Shown here: one piece after another, positions 55,703 through 64,000 of the stretch
Layout: each line of letters begins with the position of its first letter
Numbering within the stretch: the stretch's first letter is position 1
The notes under the pieces: generated by a model
The model's database searches: none
Seen by the model: the letters and a program-made list of their open reading frames with translations, nothing else
Told to the model about the DNA's origin: nothing
From: Hyphomicrobium sp.
GTDB taxonomy: Bacteria > Pseudomonadota > Alphaproteobacteria > Rhizobiales > Hyphomicrobiaceae
Assembly: GCA_022843145.1 (NCBI GenBank)
Contig: JALHOF010000016.1
Span: 23,275 to 87,274 of the forward strand
Reading direction: 5' to 3'
Length of the DNA: 64,000 nt
Translations under genes and position numbers: made by a program

Positions 55703-56207
55703 ATAGCTTAGCCGCCGATCGCGACACTATCTCTACAACGAATGTCTCGTCAGTGCGGCGGCAATCGAGCGCTCGTCACTTCGCTTGCGCTCCGTTGCGT
55801 GCTCAGCGGCTCGGCGCTTACGCCGCCTAGACGCACCCGGCAAGCCCCTTCCGTCAGACTGTGGATAGAGGCCGACCGGCGCCGAGCACTGCGACAAGTC
55901 GCGAACACCCGCGATCAATGCACTCAGACCATCGACGAAGCGATCGACCGCAACGAGCACGCCTGCTACCCGCGCAGCGTCCAGCGGTACTGCGACAAAG
56001 GCCATCTCGCACTCCGGATTATCAGTGGTCCTGACCGGATACTCACGGAACAACCCGCTGCCATTTTCGATTTCGACGAGTGGGAGAAGGAAGTTCTGCT
56101 AGACGGCTCAGCGGCCTCTTTTGTTCGAGACAACTTCAGTCCTTGCCTGTGTGATCACAGACACCGGCCGGTCCTCCGATAGAGCCGGCCGGAAAGTCAA
56201 AATTCTG
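55703..56207. other. 505 bases past attR without a confident gene
   Basis: Frames are open on both strands (for example a plus-strand frame from 55742 to 56182 and a minus-strand frame from 55733 to 56053), but neither shows a ribosome site plus family-like content. It may contain the decayed end of an earlier insertion. Confidence 0.4.
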
Positions 56208-57173
56208 TCAATGGCCCTTAGCTTCATTGCCAGGCTTATCACGCGCAAGCTCCGCAGCCATGCAGCCCTTTGCTCCATGCCCCCATCGCACGCGAACGAT
56301 TTCGCCAGGCCGCAATTCCGTGAATCCGAATCGTCTCAGTATTTCCATGTGCACGAAAATATCTGGGGTGCCTTCGCCACGCGTCAAATATCCAAACCCG
56401 CGTACACGATTAAACCATTTGACCATCGCCCGTTCCCAATCGCTTTCGGGCTGAACGATCACGTGGGTTCGCTGCGGCAGCAATGATGGATGAATCGCCG
56501 TGCTTTCGTCCATGGACAGAATCCGAAATGCCTGCATCCCCTTCGGCCGCCGCAAGACGAGGCAATGGATTCTGGCACCTTCATAAGCGGTCTGGTAACC
56601 GCCGGCCCGCAAGCACGTTATGTGTAGTAGACAATCCGGAAGCCCATTGTCCGCAACGACGAATCCGTAACCCTTGCTGGAATCGAACCATTTTACAACT
56701 CCGGCGATCTCGAATACTTCCAATTCCTGATAGTCGTTCACGCACGGATCATGACCGCCTGGATCGTCGGAATGCATTCCAAATTCAGGAGACAAGGCTA
56801 TACTCGAATAACGCTCCGCAACCCCATTAGGATTGTTGGATTTATCAGGATAATTCGCATCATTTGTCTTGTAACAATTATTGGCGCTGGAAAAATTATT
56901 AGTATCTCGGGATCTTTTGATCTGTTCTGGGCGCATGGAATTATCCAATTCCTCTGAATGAATATGTGTATCCATGTTTTTCGTGCACGCCGCCAGCCGT
57001 TCGAAATCGGCACCGGCACGATGCAAATCGAGTTGATCGAGAAGTTCGCGCGTCGGGAGTTGCGATAGCTCATCGAGCCGGTCGCGCAGGTCACGGATAG
57101 CGGGTTCTGTGAGGCTCGACCGGCGGCGAATAGGACGAGGCGTGTCCGCTGAAGGACTGATCGGCTTTTTCAT
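56208..57173 (-). CDS. Protein with two cold-shock domains and a long N-terminal region
   Basis: A 321-residue protein. Residues about 1-155 are unassigned and include an Asn/Lys/Ser-rich stretch (about 75-115, SRDTNNFSSANNCYKTNDAN) whose DNA is A/T-rich. The first cold-shock domain (about 158-220) has GVVKWFDSSKGYGFVVAD and the second (about 245-310) has AMVKWFNRVRGFGYLTRGEG; both keep the RNP1-like K-GFG or K-GYG motif for single-stranded nucleic acid binding. Double-CSD proteins are frequent in Hyphomicrobiales, but the long leader is odd. Its start overlaps the stop of the upstream gene by one base (TGATG). Confidence 0.85.
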   Translation of the reverse strand: MKKPISPSADTPRPIRRRSSLTEPAIRDLRDRLDELSQLPTRELLDQLDLHRAGADFERLAACTKNMDTHIHSEELDNSMRPEQIKRSRDTNNFSSANNCYKTNDANYPDKSNNPNGVAERYSSIALSPEFGMHSDDPGGHDPCVNDYQELEVFEIAGVVKWFDSSKGYGFVVADNGLPDCLLHITCLRAGGYQTAYEGARIHCLVLRRPKGMQAFRILSMDESTAIHPSLLPQRTHVIVQPESDWERAMVKWFNRVRGFGYLTRGEGTPDIFVHMEILRRFGFTELRPGEIVRVRWGHGAKGCMAAELARDKPGNEAKGH

Positions 57174-57826
57174 CAGTCGTCCTCCTCCGGATCGGGGTTT
57201 CCATCAGGGTCTTCGTTTGCGCGTTCGTCCAAAAGGCGGTTCTTGACGGTGTCGATACGCCGGCGGGCGTTGATCACGTCCTCGGGTTCGATGCCGAGTG
57301 CTTTGGCAATAAGGGAATTATCACAGACGTCTATGTCGCGGCTCCAGGGCAATCCCTGAGAGGCGCTGACCAGCAAGGCAACTTGGTGGGCAATGTGATC
57401 GTGTCGAACGCAATCGAAGAACTGCTGAAGAAATCGGCTGTCGTAGATGGGGTGCTCGTCGGCCGAGGGCGCGGACATGAGGCCCTCGGCAAGATCCTCG
57501 GATGCAAAGTAGTCGGCAACGTTGTTGGCGCGCCATCGGGCCCTGCGGACGCGATCTAGGACGGTCCTCAGACGCCTTTCCGCCCATTTCGTCAATTCTT
57601 GGAGCGAGGCAACCGCGACCTCCTTCCCGTTTCGGCCTGTTGGCAACGGGACGTCGGCAACCAGGAATGCCGCAACCTCCATCGCCACCTGTTGAGCGAT
57701 GTCCTGCGCGGTCCAGCCCAGGGGGTCGCCGGTCATGCCGCGCATCGCCCGGGCCTTGCGCACGAGGTGCGTTTCGAGGCCAGCGAGATAACGGGCAAGC
57801 TCTTTGCCCGCGAGTTTGAACGCCAT
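57173..57826 (-). CDS. Unassigned helical protein, weakly sigma-factor-like
   Basis: A 217-residue cytoplasmic protein. The front half (TAQDIAQQVAMEVAAFLVAD) and a Trp/Arg-rich middle (WAERRLRTVLDRVRRARW) recall sigma-70 region 2, and a late segment (NSLIAKALGIEPEDVINARR) resembles a region 4-type HTH; the tail is acidic. Similarity is only in pattern, so this is a tentative guess. It is translationally coupled to the double cold-shock protein, which suggests joint control of gene expression. GGAGGGAG lies about 15 bases upstream of ATG 57826. Confidence 0.5.
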   Translation of the reverse strand: MAFKLAGKELARYLAGLETHLVRKARAMRGMTGDPLGWTAQDIAQQVAMEVAAFLVADVPLPTGRNGKEVAVASLQELTKWAERRLRTVLDRVRRARWRANNVADYFASEDLAEGLMSAPSADEHPIYDSRFLQQFFDCVRHDHIAHQVALLVSASQGLPWSRDIDVCDNSLIAKALGIEPEDVINARRRIDTVKNRLLDERANEDPDGNPDPEEDD

Positions 57827-58108
57827 CGGATGGTCCCTCTCCCTCCTGCGCGCAGTGACGCTGCCGCCAGATAGTGGCCGGCATTGGGTGACGCATCGTC
57901 GACCCGTCTTTTTCGCCTTCGCGTGTTTCTGGTCCGCATCAAAACCGCCCCGCTACCTTCAGCACGTCTCCAATTTACGTGACGCGAGATCGGCGATTTG
58001 GAGGAGCGCCACAGAATATTTTTCGCAACCTCCAAAGTGCTTCGCCCGGATCACGAAAGGTATGAGAGCAGCGCGGCTCTCGCCATTCTTCAATCCGGGA
58101 GCACAACG

Positions 58109-59281
58109 ATGGTCATCGATCTCACGCGTTTCCCAGAATTCGCACACGCCAACCTCGCTCGATGCGCCGCGCTGTCGGAGCGGATCGCGCAGCTTGCGCA
58201 ATCCCACCCGCTGTTGCTTTTTGCGCTTGCGACCGGATACGGCCCGATCCGAAAGCGTAAGGAAGCTGTGCGTCTCGCCGTCCTCGGCCGCCCATTGCGA
58301 GACGTGAGTGCCGCTGCCGGGATTCCGTACGGATTGCGGCACGTGCTACCGGAAGATCTCAGCCGCCCCCTGTTGGAGTCGGCGCTGTCGGAACGTGCGG
58401 GCGACGTACTGGCCGGCCGAATTGCGCGGGCCCGTATTGTCGAGGCCAACCGCGCCGGGCTGGCGGCGGCGTTCTACGGCAGCCGCATTTGCGATGAAGT
58501 GTTCGGCGTATGGCTCGCTGATCCGCGCACGGCCTGCTACATCCGCAGCCTCGATCTCGCGCTGTTGCGCCCACTGGCGTTGTATGCTTGGGGCTCTCGG
58601 TTCGAGACCACGATGCCATCCGTTGTGTGGTCATCGATCTGGTCGCCACAGATGAGCTTCGGCAAAGCGCTCGCGCAAGCCCAGCACTGGGTCGAGGAGT
58701 TGAAGTTCTACGTCTATTTCGACGCAAAGCCGATCGCAGATGCGTGGGCCGAGCCGGCCGAGATCGACGGCTTCTCGTTCAGTCCACTGTTGAGATTTGA
58801 GGCATTGATCTCGGAAGTGCGCGATATGCACAACTGCCTCTATACCTACGCCGATCGCCTGCGGTACGATCGATGCCGATTATTCAGCGTCCGCCGCGGC
58901 GGCGTCAAGCTCGGCACTGTCGAGATCCACACAGCGGCTGGAGAAGGCCTGCGGATCGCCCAATTCAAAGGCCCCTTCAATGCGCAGATGCCGATCGAGG
59001 CAAGGCACGCTGCGCACGTCTGGATCGAGCAGCAGCGCCCGTTCGATCAGCGCCGCCGATCGCTTCCGAATCCAGATCCGCTGCCGGAACGGCTGGCCGC
59101 CTTATTCGACGCCCACGTCAAGGCCCGCGATCTCTCGCCAGACTTCTGGGCGGGCGCCGACCTGCACGGACTTGCGCGGTCGCTCGGGCTGATCGAGCGT
59201 CCCAGCCGCCGCCAACGTCGTGCGACGCGGTTACATCCGATCGCGGCCTTGGCGGGTCACGAAACACCGCGATCCGCATGA
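58109..59281 (+). CDS. PcfJ-domain-like protein
   Basis: A 390-residue protein from ATG 58109 with GGGAG nine bases upstream. Its first 200 residues are helical and unassigned. The C-terminal half has MHNCLYTYADRL, CRLFSVRRGGVKLGTVEI and LRIAQFKGPFNA. This order of motifs (Met-x-Asn-Cys, a variable strand, Thr-Val-Glu-Ile, then Gln-x-x-Gly-x-x-Asn) is the one in PcfJ-like proteins of conjugative plasmids and phages, whose biochemical role is unknown. It is divergent from the sigma-like gene and not within the bounded element. The frame is open upstream to 57998. Confidence 0.65.
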   Translation: MVIDLTRFPEFAHANLARCAALSERIAQLAQSHPLLLFALATGYGPIRKRKEAVRLAVLGRPLRDVSAAAGIPYGLRHVLPEDLSRPLLESALSERAGDVLAGRIARARIVEANRAGLAAAFYGSRICDEVFGVWLADPRTACYIRSLDLALLRPLALYAWGSRFETTMPSVVWSSIWSPQMSFGKALAQAQHWVEELKFYVYFDAKPIADAWAEPAEIDGFSFSPLLRFEALISEVRDMHNCLYTYADRLRYDRCRLFSVRRGGVKLGTVEIHTAAGEGLRIAQFKGPFNAQMPIEARHAAHVWIEQQRPFDQRRRSLPNPDPLPERLAALFDAHVKARDLSPDFWAGADLHGLARSLGLIERPSRRQRRATRLHPIAALAGHETPRSA

Positions 59282-59549
59282 CCGTCGGATGACGTGAGCC
59301 TGAAATGCGCATTCGGAACCGGCCGCCGCTGCGATTCAAAGACCACTTATGCGGTCATTTCAGCTGTTCGACCGGCTTGAGCAGTGAACAGGTTATATCA
59401 GCAACGCCGGTATTCCTCGGTGCGATCTGACCCGTCAACCGTCTGGCGCTGCGACGGAAAATCGAGACGCTGTTCATGCTCTAGCCGGCGCGGCAAGCGG
59501 CGTCAGGCGACGAGATACCACCCAGCTTCGGGTCCGCGAGCGCCATCCG

Positions 59550-61610
59550 TCAGCCCTGTGGCGCGGCGCGGTGCTTCTTCTTCGCGAAGTTCGACGCGGG
59601 CCGGGCTCCCGCATCTGCGGGGCGAGCGGCCGGACGCTTGTGGTCTTTGGAAGCGGCTCCCCGGTCGTCGCGATGGCGTGGCGCCCAATCAGCTGTCTTC
59701 GGTTTGCCGTTCGCGCGCCAGCCGGGTTTGCCGCCCTTCTTGCTCGGCTTCGTGTGCGGGGCGGCATGATCGGCTTGCTGACGCTCGCGCGGCGACTTCA
59801 CCGGCTCGGACCTGACCTCGGCGGCCTGCCATGGTGGACTTGAACCGGCCATGTTCTCGTCGAGACGGACGATGTGTCCCTCTTTTTTCTTCGCCGTGCG
59901 CACGGCGTGGTCAAACTGATCGGCGAACTCGGCCGCGATCTCGAAGCGGGTGTCTTTGTCCTCGATCCTGATCGCGCCGATTTCCGCCTTGGTGACGGCG
60001 CCCGCACGGCAGATCAGCGGCAACAGCCAACGCGGATCGGCATTGCGCTCGCGGCCGATGTTGACACGGAACCACACCATTGCTCGGCCATTGTCCCGGC
60101 GGTACTTGGGCTCGCGCGGCGCGGCACGGTCACTGCCGAGTTGACCCGTCTCGACTTGCGGTGACGCCACGGCGCGACGCGGCTTCTCCCGGCCGTGCTC
60201 CCGCTGATCGCGATCGGCGCGGGGGGCAAGGCGCGGGTGATGCGGCGGGCGATCGGGCGAGCGCTTATCGCGCATGCGGCCATCACGCAGCGGTGGCCCG
60301 GAATCGATCAGCAGATCCTCGGGAGCCGGAAGGCGCGCATCGTGCAATCGAACGAGCGCCAGCGCGATCTCGTCGGGCGTTCGCCCAGCCTGCAACGCGC
60401 GCAGCCTTTGTGTTTCGTCCTCGCTGGCTTCGGCCGTAAAGCTCTGGTCCGCAAGAAAGCGCTCCTGGTCCCGCGCCCTGATCTCGTCGGGCGTGGGCGC
60501 GGGACACCAGGTGACTGTGAGCCGTGCCGCGCCGATCAATGCGTCCGCCTTGCGCCTGCGGCTGTACGGAACGATCAACACGCACTGCCCCTTGCGGCCA
60601 GCGCGGCCCGTGCGCCCCGAGCGATGCAGCAGCGTCTCCGCGTCGTGAGGCAGTTCGGCATGGATGACGAGCGCCAGATCGGGCAGATCGAGACCGCGCG
60701 CGGCGACGTCCGTCGCCACCAGCACGCGGGCGCGCCCATCGCGCAACGACTGCAGCGCCTGGGTCCGCTCGTTCTGGGTGAGTTCGCCCGACAGTGCCAC
60801 TGCCGAGAAGCCGCGCTCGACAAGGCGCGCACTGAGGCGGTTGACCGCCTCGCGTGTCGAACAGAACACGAGTGCCGCGCGTGCCTCGTTGAGGCGCAGC
60901 ACGTTGACGACGGCGTGTTCGACATCCTGCGGCGACACGCGATGGGCGACATAGTGGATGTCGACATGCTGCTCGTCGCGGCGAATGGTCTGGATGCGCA
61001 TCGCGTCGCGCTGATAGTTCTGCGCGAGCGTCTCGATCTCACGCGGCAGGGTGGCCGAGAACAACAGCGTCCGGCGTTCGGCGGGTGTCGCGTCCAGGAT
61101 GAATTCCAGATCCTCGCGGAATCCCAAGTCCAGCATCTCGTCGGCTTCGTCGAGCACCGCCGCGCGAAGCTGACCGAGAACGAGACGGCCGCGCTCCAAA
61201 TGGTCCCGCAGACGGCCAGGCGTCCCGACGACGATATGGGCGCCGGCCTGGAGCTGGCGGGCCTCCGCGCGGGCATCCATGCCGCCGACACAGGTGACGA
61301 CGCGCGCGCCGGTCTCTTCATAGAGCCAAGTCAGCTCGCGGCTGACCTGCATGGCAAGTTCCCGCGTCGGCGCGATGACCAGCGCCATAGGCGCCGAGGC
61401 AAACCCAAATCGCTCGGCATCGCCCAGCAGCGTCGGAGCCATGGTCAGGCCGAAAGCGACCGTCTTTCCGGAGCCGGTCTGCGCGGAGACGAGCAGATCG
61501 CGGCCGGGTGCGTCCGCTTCGAGTACGGCGAGCTGCACGGCGGTCGGGAGGGTGTACCCGCGCGATGACAGCGCGCGCGCCAGAGCGGGGTTGGTCGTGG
61601 GGAAAGACAT
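59550..61610 (-). CDS. DEAD-box RNA helicase with DbpA-type RNA-binding domain
   Basis: A 686-residue helicase. The core has Q motif TAVQ, AQTGSGKT (motif I), PTRELA, GTPGR, DEAD in VLDEADEML (motif II), SATLP (motif III), and HRSGRTGRAGRKG (motif VI). A DbpA-like RNA-recognition fold follows at about 530-600 (PRWLLPLICRAGAVTKAEIG) after an Arg-rich linker, and the tail is basic and disordered. It fits DeaD/CsdA-type proteins acting in ribosome assembly and mRNA decay at low temperature, and might work with RNase E. ATG 61610 opens at MSFPTTNPALARAL, the usual N-terminus; upstream codons to 61865 look non-coding. Confidence 0.93.
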   Translation of the reverse strand: MSFPTTNPALARALSSRGYTLPTAVQLAVLEADAPGRDLLVSAQTGSGKTVAFGLTMAPTLLGDAERFGFASAPMALVIAPTRELAMQVSRELTWLYEETGARVVTCVGGMDARAEARQLQAGAHIVVGTPGRLRDHLERGRLVLGQLRAAVLDEADEMLDLGFREDLEFILDATPAERRTLLFSATLPREIETLAQNYQRDAMRIQTIRRDEQHVDIHYVAHRVSPQDVEHAVVNVLRLNEARAALVFCSTREAVNRLSARLVERGFSAVALSGELTQNERTQALQSLRDGRARVLVATDVAARGLDLPDLALVIHAELPHDAETLLHRSGRTGRAGRKGQCVLIVPYSRRRKADALIGAARLTVTWCPAPTPDEIRARDQERFLADQSFTAEASEDETQRLRALQAGRTPDEIALALVRLHDARLPAPEDLLIDSGPPLRDGRMRDKRSPDRPPHHPRLAPRADRDQREHGREKPRRAVASPQVETGQLGSDRAAPREPKYRRDNGRAMVWFRVNIGRERNADPRWLLPLICRAGAVTKAEIGAIRIEDKDTRFEIAAEFADQFDHAVRTAKKKEGHIVRLDENMAGSSPPWQAAEVRSEPVKSPRERQQADHAAPHTKPSKKGGKPGWRANGKPKTADWAPRHRDDRGAASKDHKRPAARPADAGARPASNFAKKKHRAAPQG

Positions 61611-62127
61611 GTGAGGGCGTTCTCGAGGATCGGCCGGCGCTCCAACTCGAGCATCGAGCATGGTGGCGGCGCGGCTAGGAAAATGACGTATCACGCGTCC
61701 GTAGCCGGTCTTGCGCCGTCCCACTAGCCCACATCTCGTCACGGGAGCCAGTTCAATTCGATCGCATCCCCTCCCGTCGATCACCGCAACGTCACGTTTG
61801 GTCGCATCAGGCCAGAATTGCCGCCACCCTCTCGACGTCCCACGGCGCACCGGCCTGACGGACATAAAAATTAACTTCGTCCATTGATCGCGTCGAGCTC
61901 AAGAAGACCGGTCCGCAATCTCGTGGTGCGACTGCCTGTCTCGCCGCATCTGTCCGACGTGCTGTTCCTCGAATCGCAAGCGGCCACTTGACGACCGCGA
62001 CCGCATTCGGGGATTGGATCCTTTCGCTTCAAAACTCTTCATGGCCGGCGCGCTGCGTTCTTGACGGCGGTCAAGGGTGCTCCGGTCCTCGCTCTTTACG
62101 CTTCCTCCGAAATGGAGGATGCACGGC
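61611..62127. promoter_or_regulatory. 517-base divergent upstream region of the DEAD-box helicase
   Basis: No gene is supported here. It must contain the helicase promoter and possibly a long 5' leader. I see no clear -35/-10 pair and no strong hairpin. Confidence 0.4.
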
Positions 62128-62526
62128 ATGAGCGACACCGACACATCGAGCAATCGCATTCCGGCCTGCGTGGCGGAACTCCTGGCTCGGCTCGAGCAGG
62201 CGAACGGCAATCTGGCTGGTGAGCATCCGGATGGGCCGTACATGCTCGAAGCCCTGCTGCGGGATGTGCGCCTCTGTCCGTCGATCGGCGGTGGACCCGT
62301 GGCGCCGGATGTCGACGACCTCGCGAAGAGGTTGTCCACGGCGCGCGATGCGGCGAGGGTCGTCCTCACTTGCCAGATCAGCAGCCGGGACTTCGCGGTC
62401 GAGCGGCTGAACGCCGCGATCGCCGCGGCGAGAGACGTTGTTTCGCGGCGCGTCGACGACGCGGAGGCGTCAGGCAATCGCGCGGCGCTCTCAAGCCCGC
62501 GCTGCAGATCCTGTGCGTTCGCCTAG
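62128..62526 (+). CDS. Small helical protein, 132 aa
   Basis: Starts at ATG 62128 with GGAGG nine bases upstream. The product is cytoplasmic and largely helical (IPACVAELLARLEQANGNLA, later DLAKRLSTARDAARVV and VERLNAAIAAARDVVSRR), with several cysteines (two near the C-terminus in PRCRSCAFA). No family is recognised. It converges with the CoA-transferase gene, ending 32 bases from its stop. Confidence 0.55.
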   Translation: MSDTDTSSNRIPACVAELLARLEQANGNLAGEHPDGPYMLEALLRDVRLCPSIGGGPVAPDVDDLAKRLSTARDAARVVLTCQISSRDFAVERLNAAIAAARDVVSRRVDDAEASGNRAALSSPRCRSCAFA

Positions 62527-62558
62527 GCGAGCGACTGTTGATTTGAGGTTCGCTCAGG

Positions 62559-63812
62559 TCAGCGGGTCCGGACCTGCACTGCACGCGGGACTTCCGTGGG
62601 GGGGTCGCCGAGCCAGTCGCGCTGGACGTCGGTATTGTGCTCACCCAGAAGGGGAGCCGTGCGGCGGATCTCGAACGCATATCCCGACATCGCGACGGGG
62701 AACGCGGTCGTCCGCGTATCGACGCCGTTCGGAAGCGTGAGCGGTTGGACCAGTCCGAGCGCTGCCACCTGCGGATCGGCGAGGATCTCGGCGTAGCTGT
62801 TGATCGGCGAACACGGCACGCCGCGGCGGTCCATCTCTGTGAGCCATTCGGCAGCGGTGCGCTCGCGGAAGCGCTCGTCGAGGATCGCTGCAAGTTCGAC
62901 CTGATTGCGGGCGCGGTCGGGCTGTGTGGCGAAGCGCGGATCAGCCGCAAGTTCGGGACGTCCAACCGCATCCGCGACCTGCCGCCACAGCTCGTTGTTG
63001 CCGGCGGCAATGACGAAATTGTCGTCCTTGGCGCGAAACGCCTGATACGGCGCATTGCGCGGATGTGCCGAGCCGAGGCGGCGGCCGCCACGTCCGGTGC
63101 CGAAGTACTCGCTCGTTTGAAGCGCAGCCACGCCGATCAACGCCCCGAGCATCGAGCAGTCGATGTAGGCGCCTTCCCCGGTCGCCTCCGCGCGACGGAC
63201 CGCGGCGAGAATTGTGAAAGCGGCATAGAGCCCGGCGCAGAAATCCCCGACTGGAACACCGCACTTGACCGGCGGCCGGCCGTCTTCGCCGGTGATGCTC
63301 ATCAGCCCGCTCATCGCCTGCACGGTGACGTCGAACGCCCCCTTCGACGCGTAGGGCCCATGCTGGCCATAGCCCGAGATCGAACAGTAGACGATCGCTG
63401 GATTGAGCCGGCGCGCCTCCTCATAACCGAGCCCGAGCCGCGGTAGCACGCCGGCCCGAAAATTCTCGACGACGATATCGGCGCTGGTGATCAGATCCTT
63501 GAGCCTCTCGACCGCCATCGGGTCTTTGAGATCGGCCGTGATCGAGCGCTTGTTACGATTGAGGGACGCGAAATTTTCGCTGAACGCCGAGGCCCCCTCC
63601 GCCCGATCGTCGGTCTGTGGAGCCGTGGTCAGCGGCGGCCAGCCGCGCATGCCGTCGCCGCCGTCGGGGTTCTCGACCTTGACAACGTCGGCGCCGAGAT
63701 CGGCCAGCAGCGAGCCGGTGAACGGGCCTGCCGCAATCTGTCCAAACTCGAGCACGCGCAGTCCGTGAAGCGGACCCGGCGGCGAACTGGGCTTCGGAGT
63801 CGTGTCGTGCAT
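62559..63812 (-). CDS. CaiB/BaiF family (family III) CoA-transferase
   Basis: A 417-residue enzyme that moves CoA between carboxylic acids through a mixed-anhydride Asp. The N-terminal RVLEFGQIAAGPFTGSLLAD and GADVVKVENPDGGD are the family signature; the catalytic Asp is in KGAFDVTVQAMSGLMS; the GVPVGDF segment and the C-terminal VAALGLVQPL complete the fold. The specific acid (formate/oxalate, succinate, carnitine-type) cannot be told. ATG 63812 is preceded by a TTG start possibility at 63824. The partial gene upstream reads in the same direction and may be in its operon. Confidence 0.9.
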   Translation of the reverse strand: MHDTTPKPSSPPGPLHGLRVLEFGQIAAGPFTGSLLADLGADVVKVENPDGGDGMRGWPPLTTAPQTDDRAEGASAFSENFASLNRNKRSITADLKDPMAVERLKDLITSADIVVENFRAGVLPRLGLGYEEARRLNPAIVYCSISGYGQHGPYASKGAFDVTVQAMSGLMSITGEDGRPPVKCGVPVGDFCAGLYAAFTILAAVRRAEATGEGAYIDCSMLGALIGVAALQTSEYFGTGRGGRRLGSAHPRNAPYQAFRAKDDNFVIAAGNNELWRQVADAVGRPELAADPRFATQPDRARNQVELAAILDERFRERTAAEWLTEMDRRGVPCSPINSYAEILADPQVAALGLVQPLTLPNGVDTRTTAFPVAMSGYAFEIRRTAPLLGEHNTDVQRDWLGDPPTEVPRAVQVRTR

Positions 63813-63855
63813 GTGAAAGTTCAACCAGTTTCGTTGCAGGAACCGAATGTCTACT

Positions 63856-64000
63856 TCATTCCGCGGCGTGCTTGGCGGATTGCTGCTCCTCGCGCAGCAT
63901 GTCGGTCATGATTTTGCGTGCGCGTCGCAGGGCGAGGTCGGGCTTGAGGAACACTTCGGCATAGCCCTCGTCGGGATAGCCGAACATGCGCTGCTGCTCG
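63856..64000 (-). CDS. C-terminal fragment of an unidentified protein (cut by window edge)
   Basis: An open frame enters from the right edge and ends at TGA 63858-63856, giving 47 residues. The readable part FGYPDEGYAEVFLKPDLALR is followed by a helical Arg/Glu-rich end (RARKIMTDMLREEQQSAKHA). Its direction and closeness (44 bases) suggest it precedes the CoA-transferase in an operon. The family cannot be recognised from this tail. Confidence 0.6.
   Translation of the reverse strand, partial: EQQRMFGYPDEGYAEVFLKPDLALRRARKIMTDMLREEQQSAKHAAE

Noticed and set aside
55742..56182. A 146-residue plus-strand gene right of attR
   Set aside because: No ribosome site, no recognisable domain, and a competing minus-strand frame of equal quality; recorded as unassigned DNA.

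Overview
The window is GC-rich chromosomal DNA whose core genes fit an alphaproteobacterium, most likely of the order Hyphomicrobiales. The signs are the prfB - penicillin-binding protein 1A - amidase - rne block, the aroQ-accB-accC-aat block, and an RNase E with a very large acidic/His-rich insertion. I cannot name a genus. The first 32.3 kb is dense housekeeping DNA: cell wall (OmpA-type protein, PBP1A, AmiC-like amidase, M15 peptidase), translation and RNA (prfB with a programmed frameshift, rne, aat, rsmB-like, rlmE), periplasmic quality control (M48 protease, DsbA-type protein), fatty-acid precursors (accB, accC), purines (guaA, guaB) and several membrane proteins.

At 32337 a tRNA-Gln(CTG) begins. 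A 53-bp copy of its 3' part, starting exactly at the anticodon loop, recurs at 55650, just beyond a tyrosine integrase. These direct repeats bound a 23.3-kb integrated element (32367-55702). Its left end carries an AT-rich tract, three contiguous 22-bp palindromic iterons and an HTH initiator-like gene. Its right half carries an H-NS-like silencer, a winged-helix replication-relaxation-like gene, two FtsK/TraG-type ATPases and a membrane TPR protein in one leftward run, then an ADP-ribosyltransferase-like protein, an AlpA-like factor and the integrase. No relaxase or type IV secretion channel is visible, so it looks mobilizable rather than self-transmissible.

The main cargo (34819-43045) is a six-gene rightward operon, mostly joined by 4-base stop/start overlaps: a PvuII-type N4-cytosine methyltransferase, a phospholipase-D-nuclease/SF2-helicase fusion, a 71-aa protein, a DndD/Rad50-like ATPase with a CxxC hook, a 122-aa possibly DndE-like protein, and an 832-aa protein combining RNA-polymerase alpha-CTD, sigma region 4 and HARE-HTH-like modules. 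This is the best candidate for a poorly described system. It reads as anti-invader defence in which methylation marks self and the helicase/nuclease/ATPase acts on unmarked DNA. A broken PIN toxin gene and a serine recombinase with its own repeat cluster follow it.

Right of the element (55703-59281) is a second, smaller accessory stretch: a sigma-like protein translationally coupled to a double cold-shock-domain protein, and a PcfJ-like protein. The window closes with a DEAD-box RNA helicase, a small unknown gene, a family III CoA-transferase and a truncated gene.
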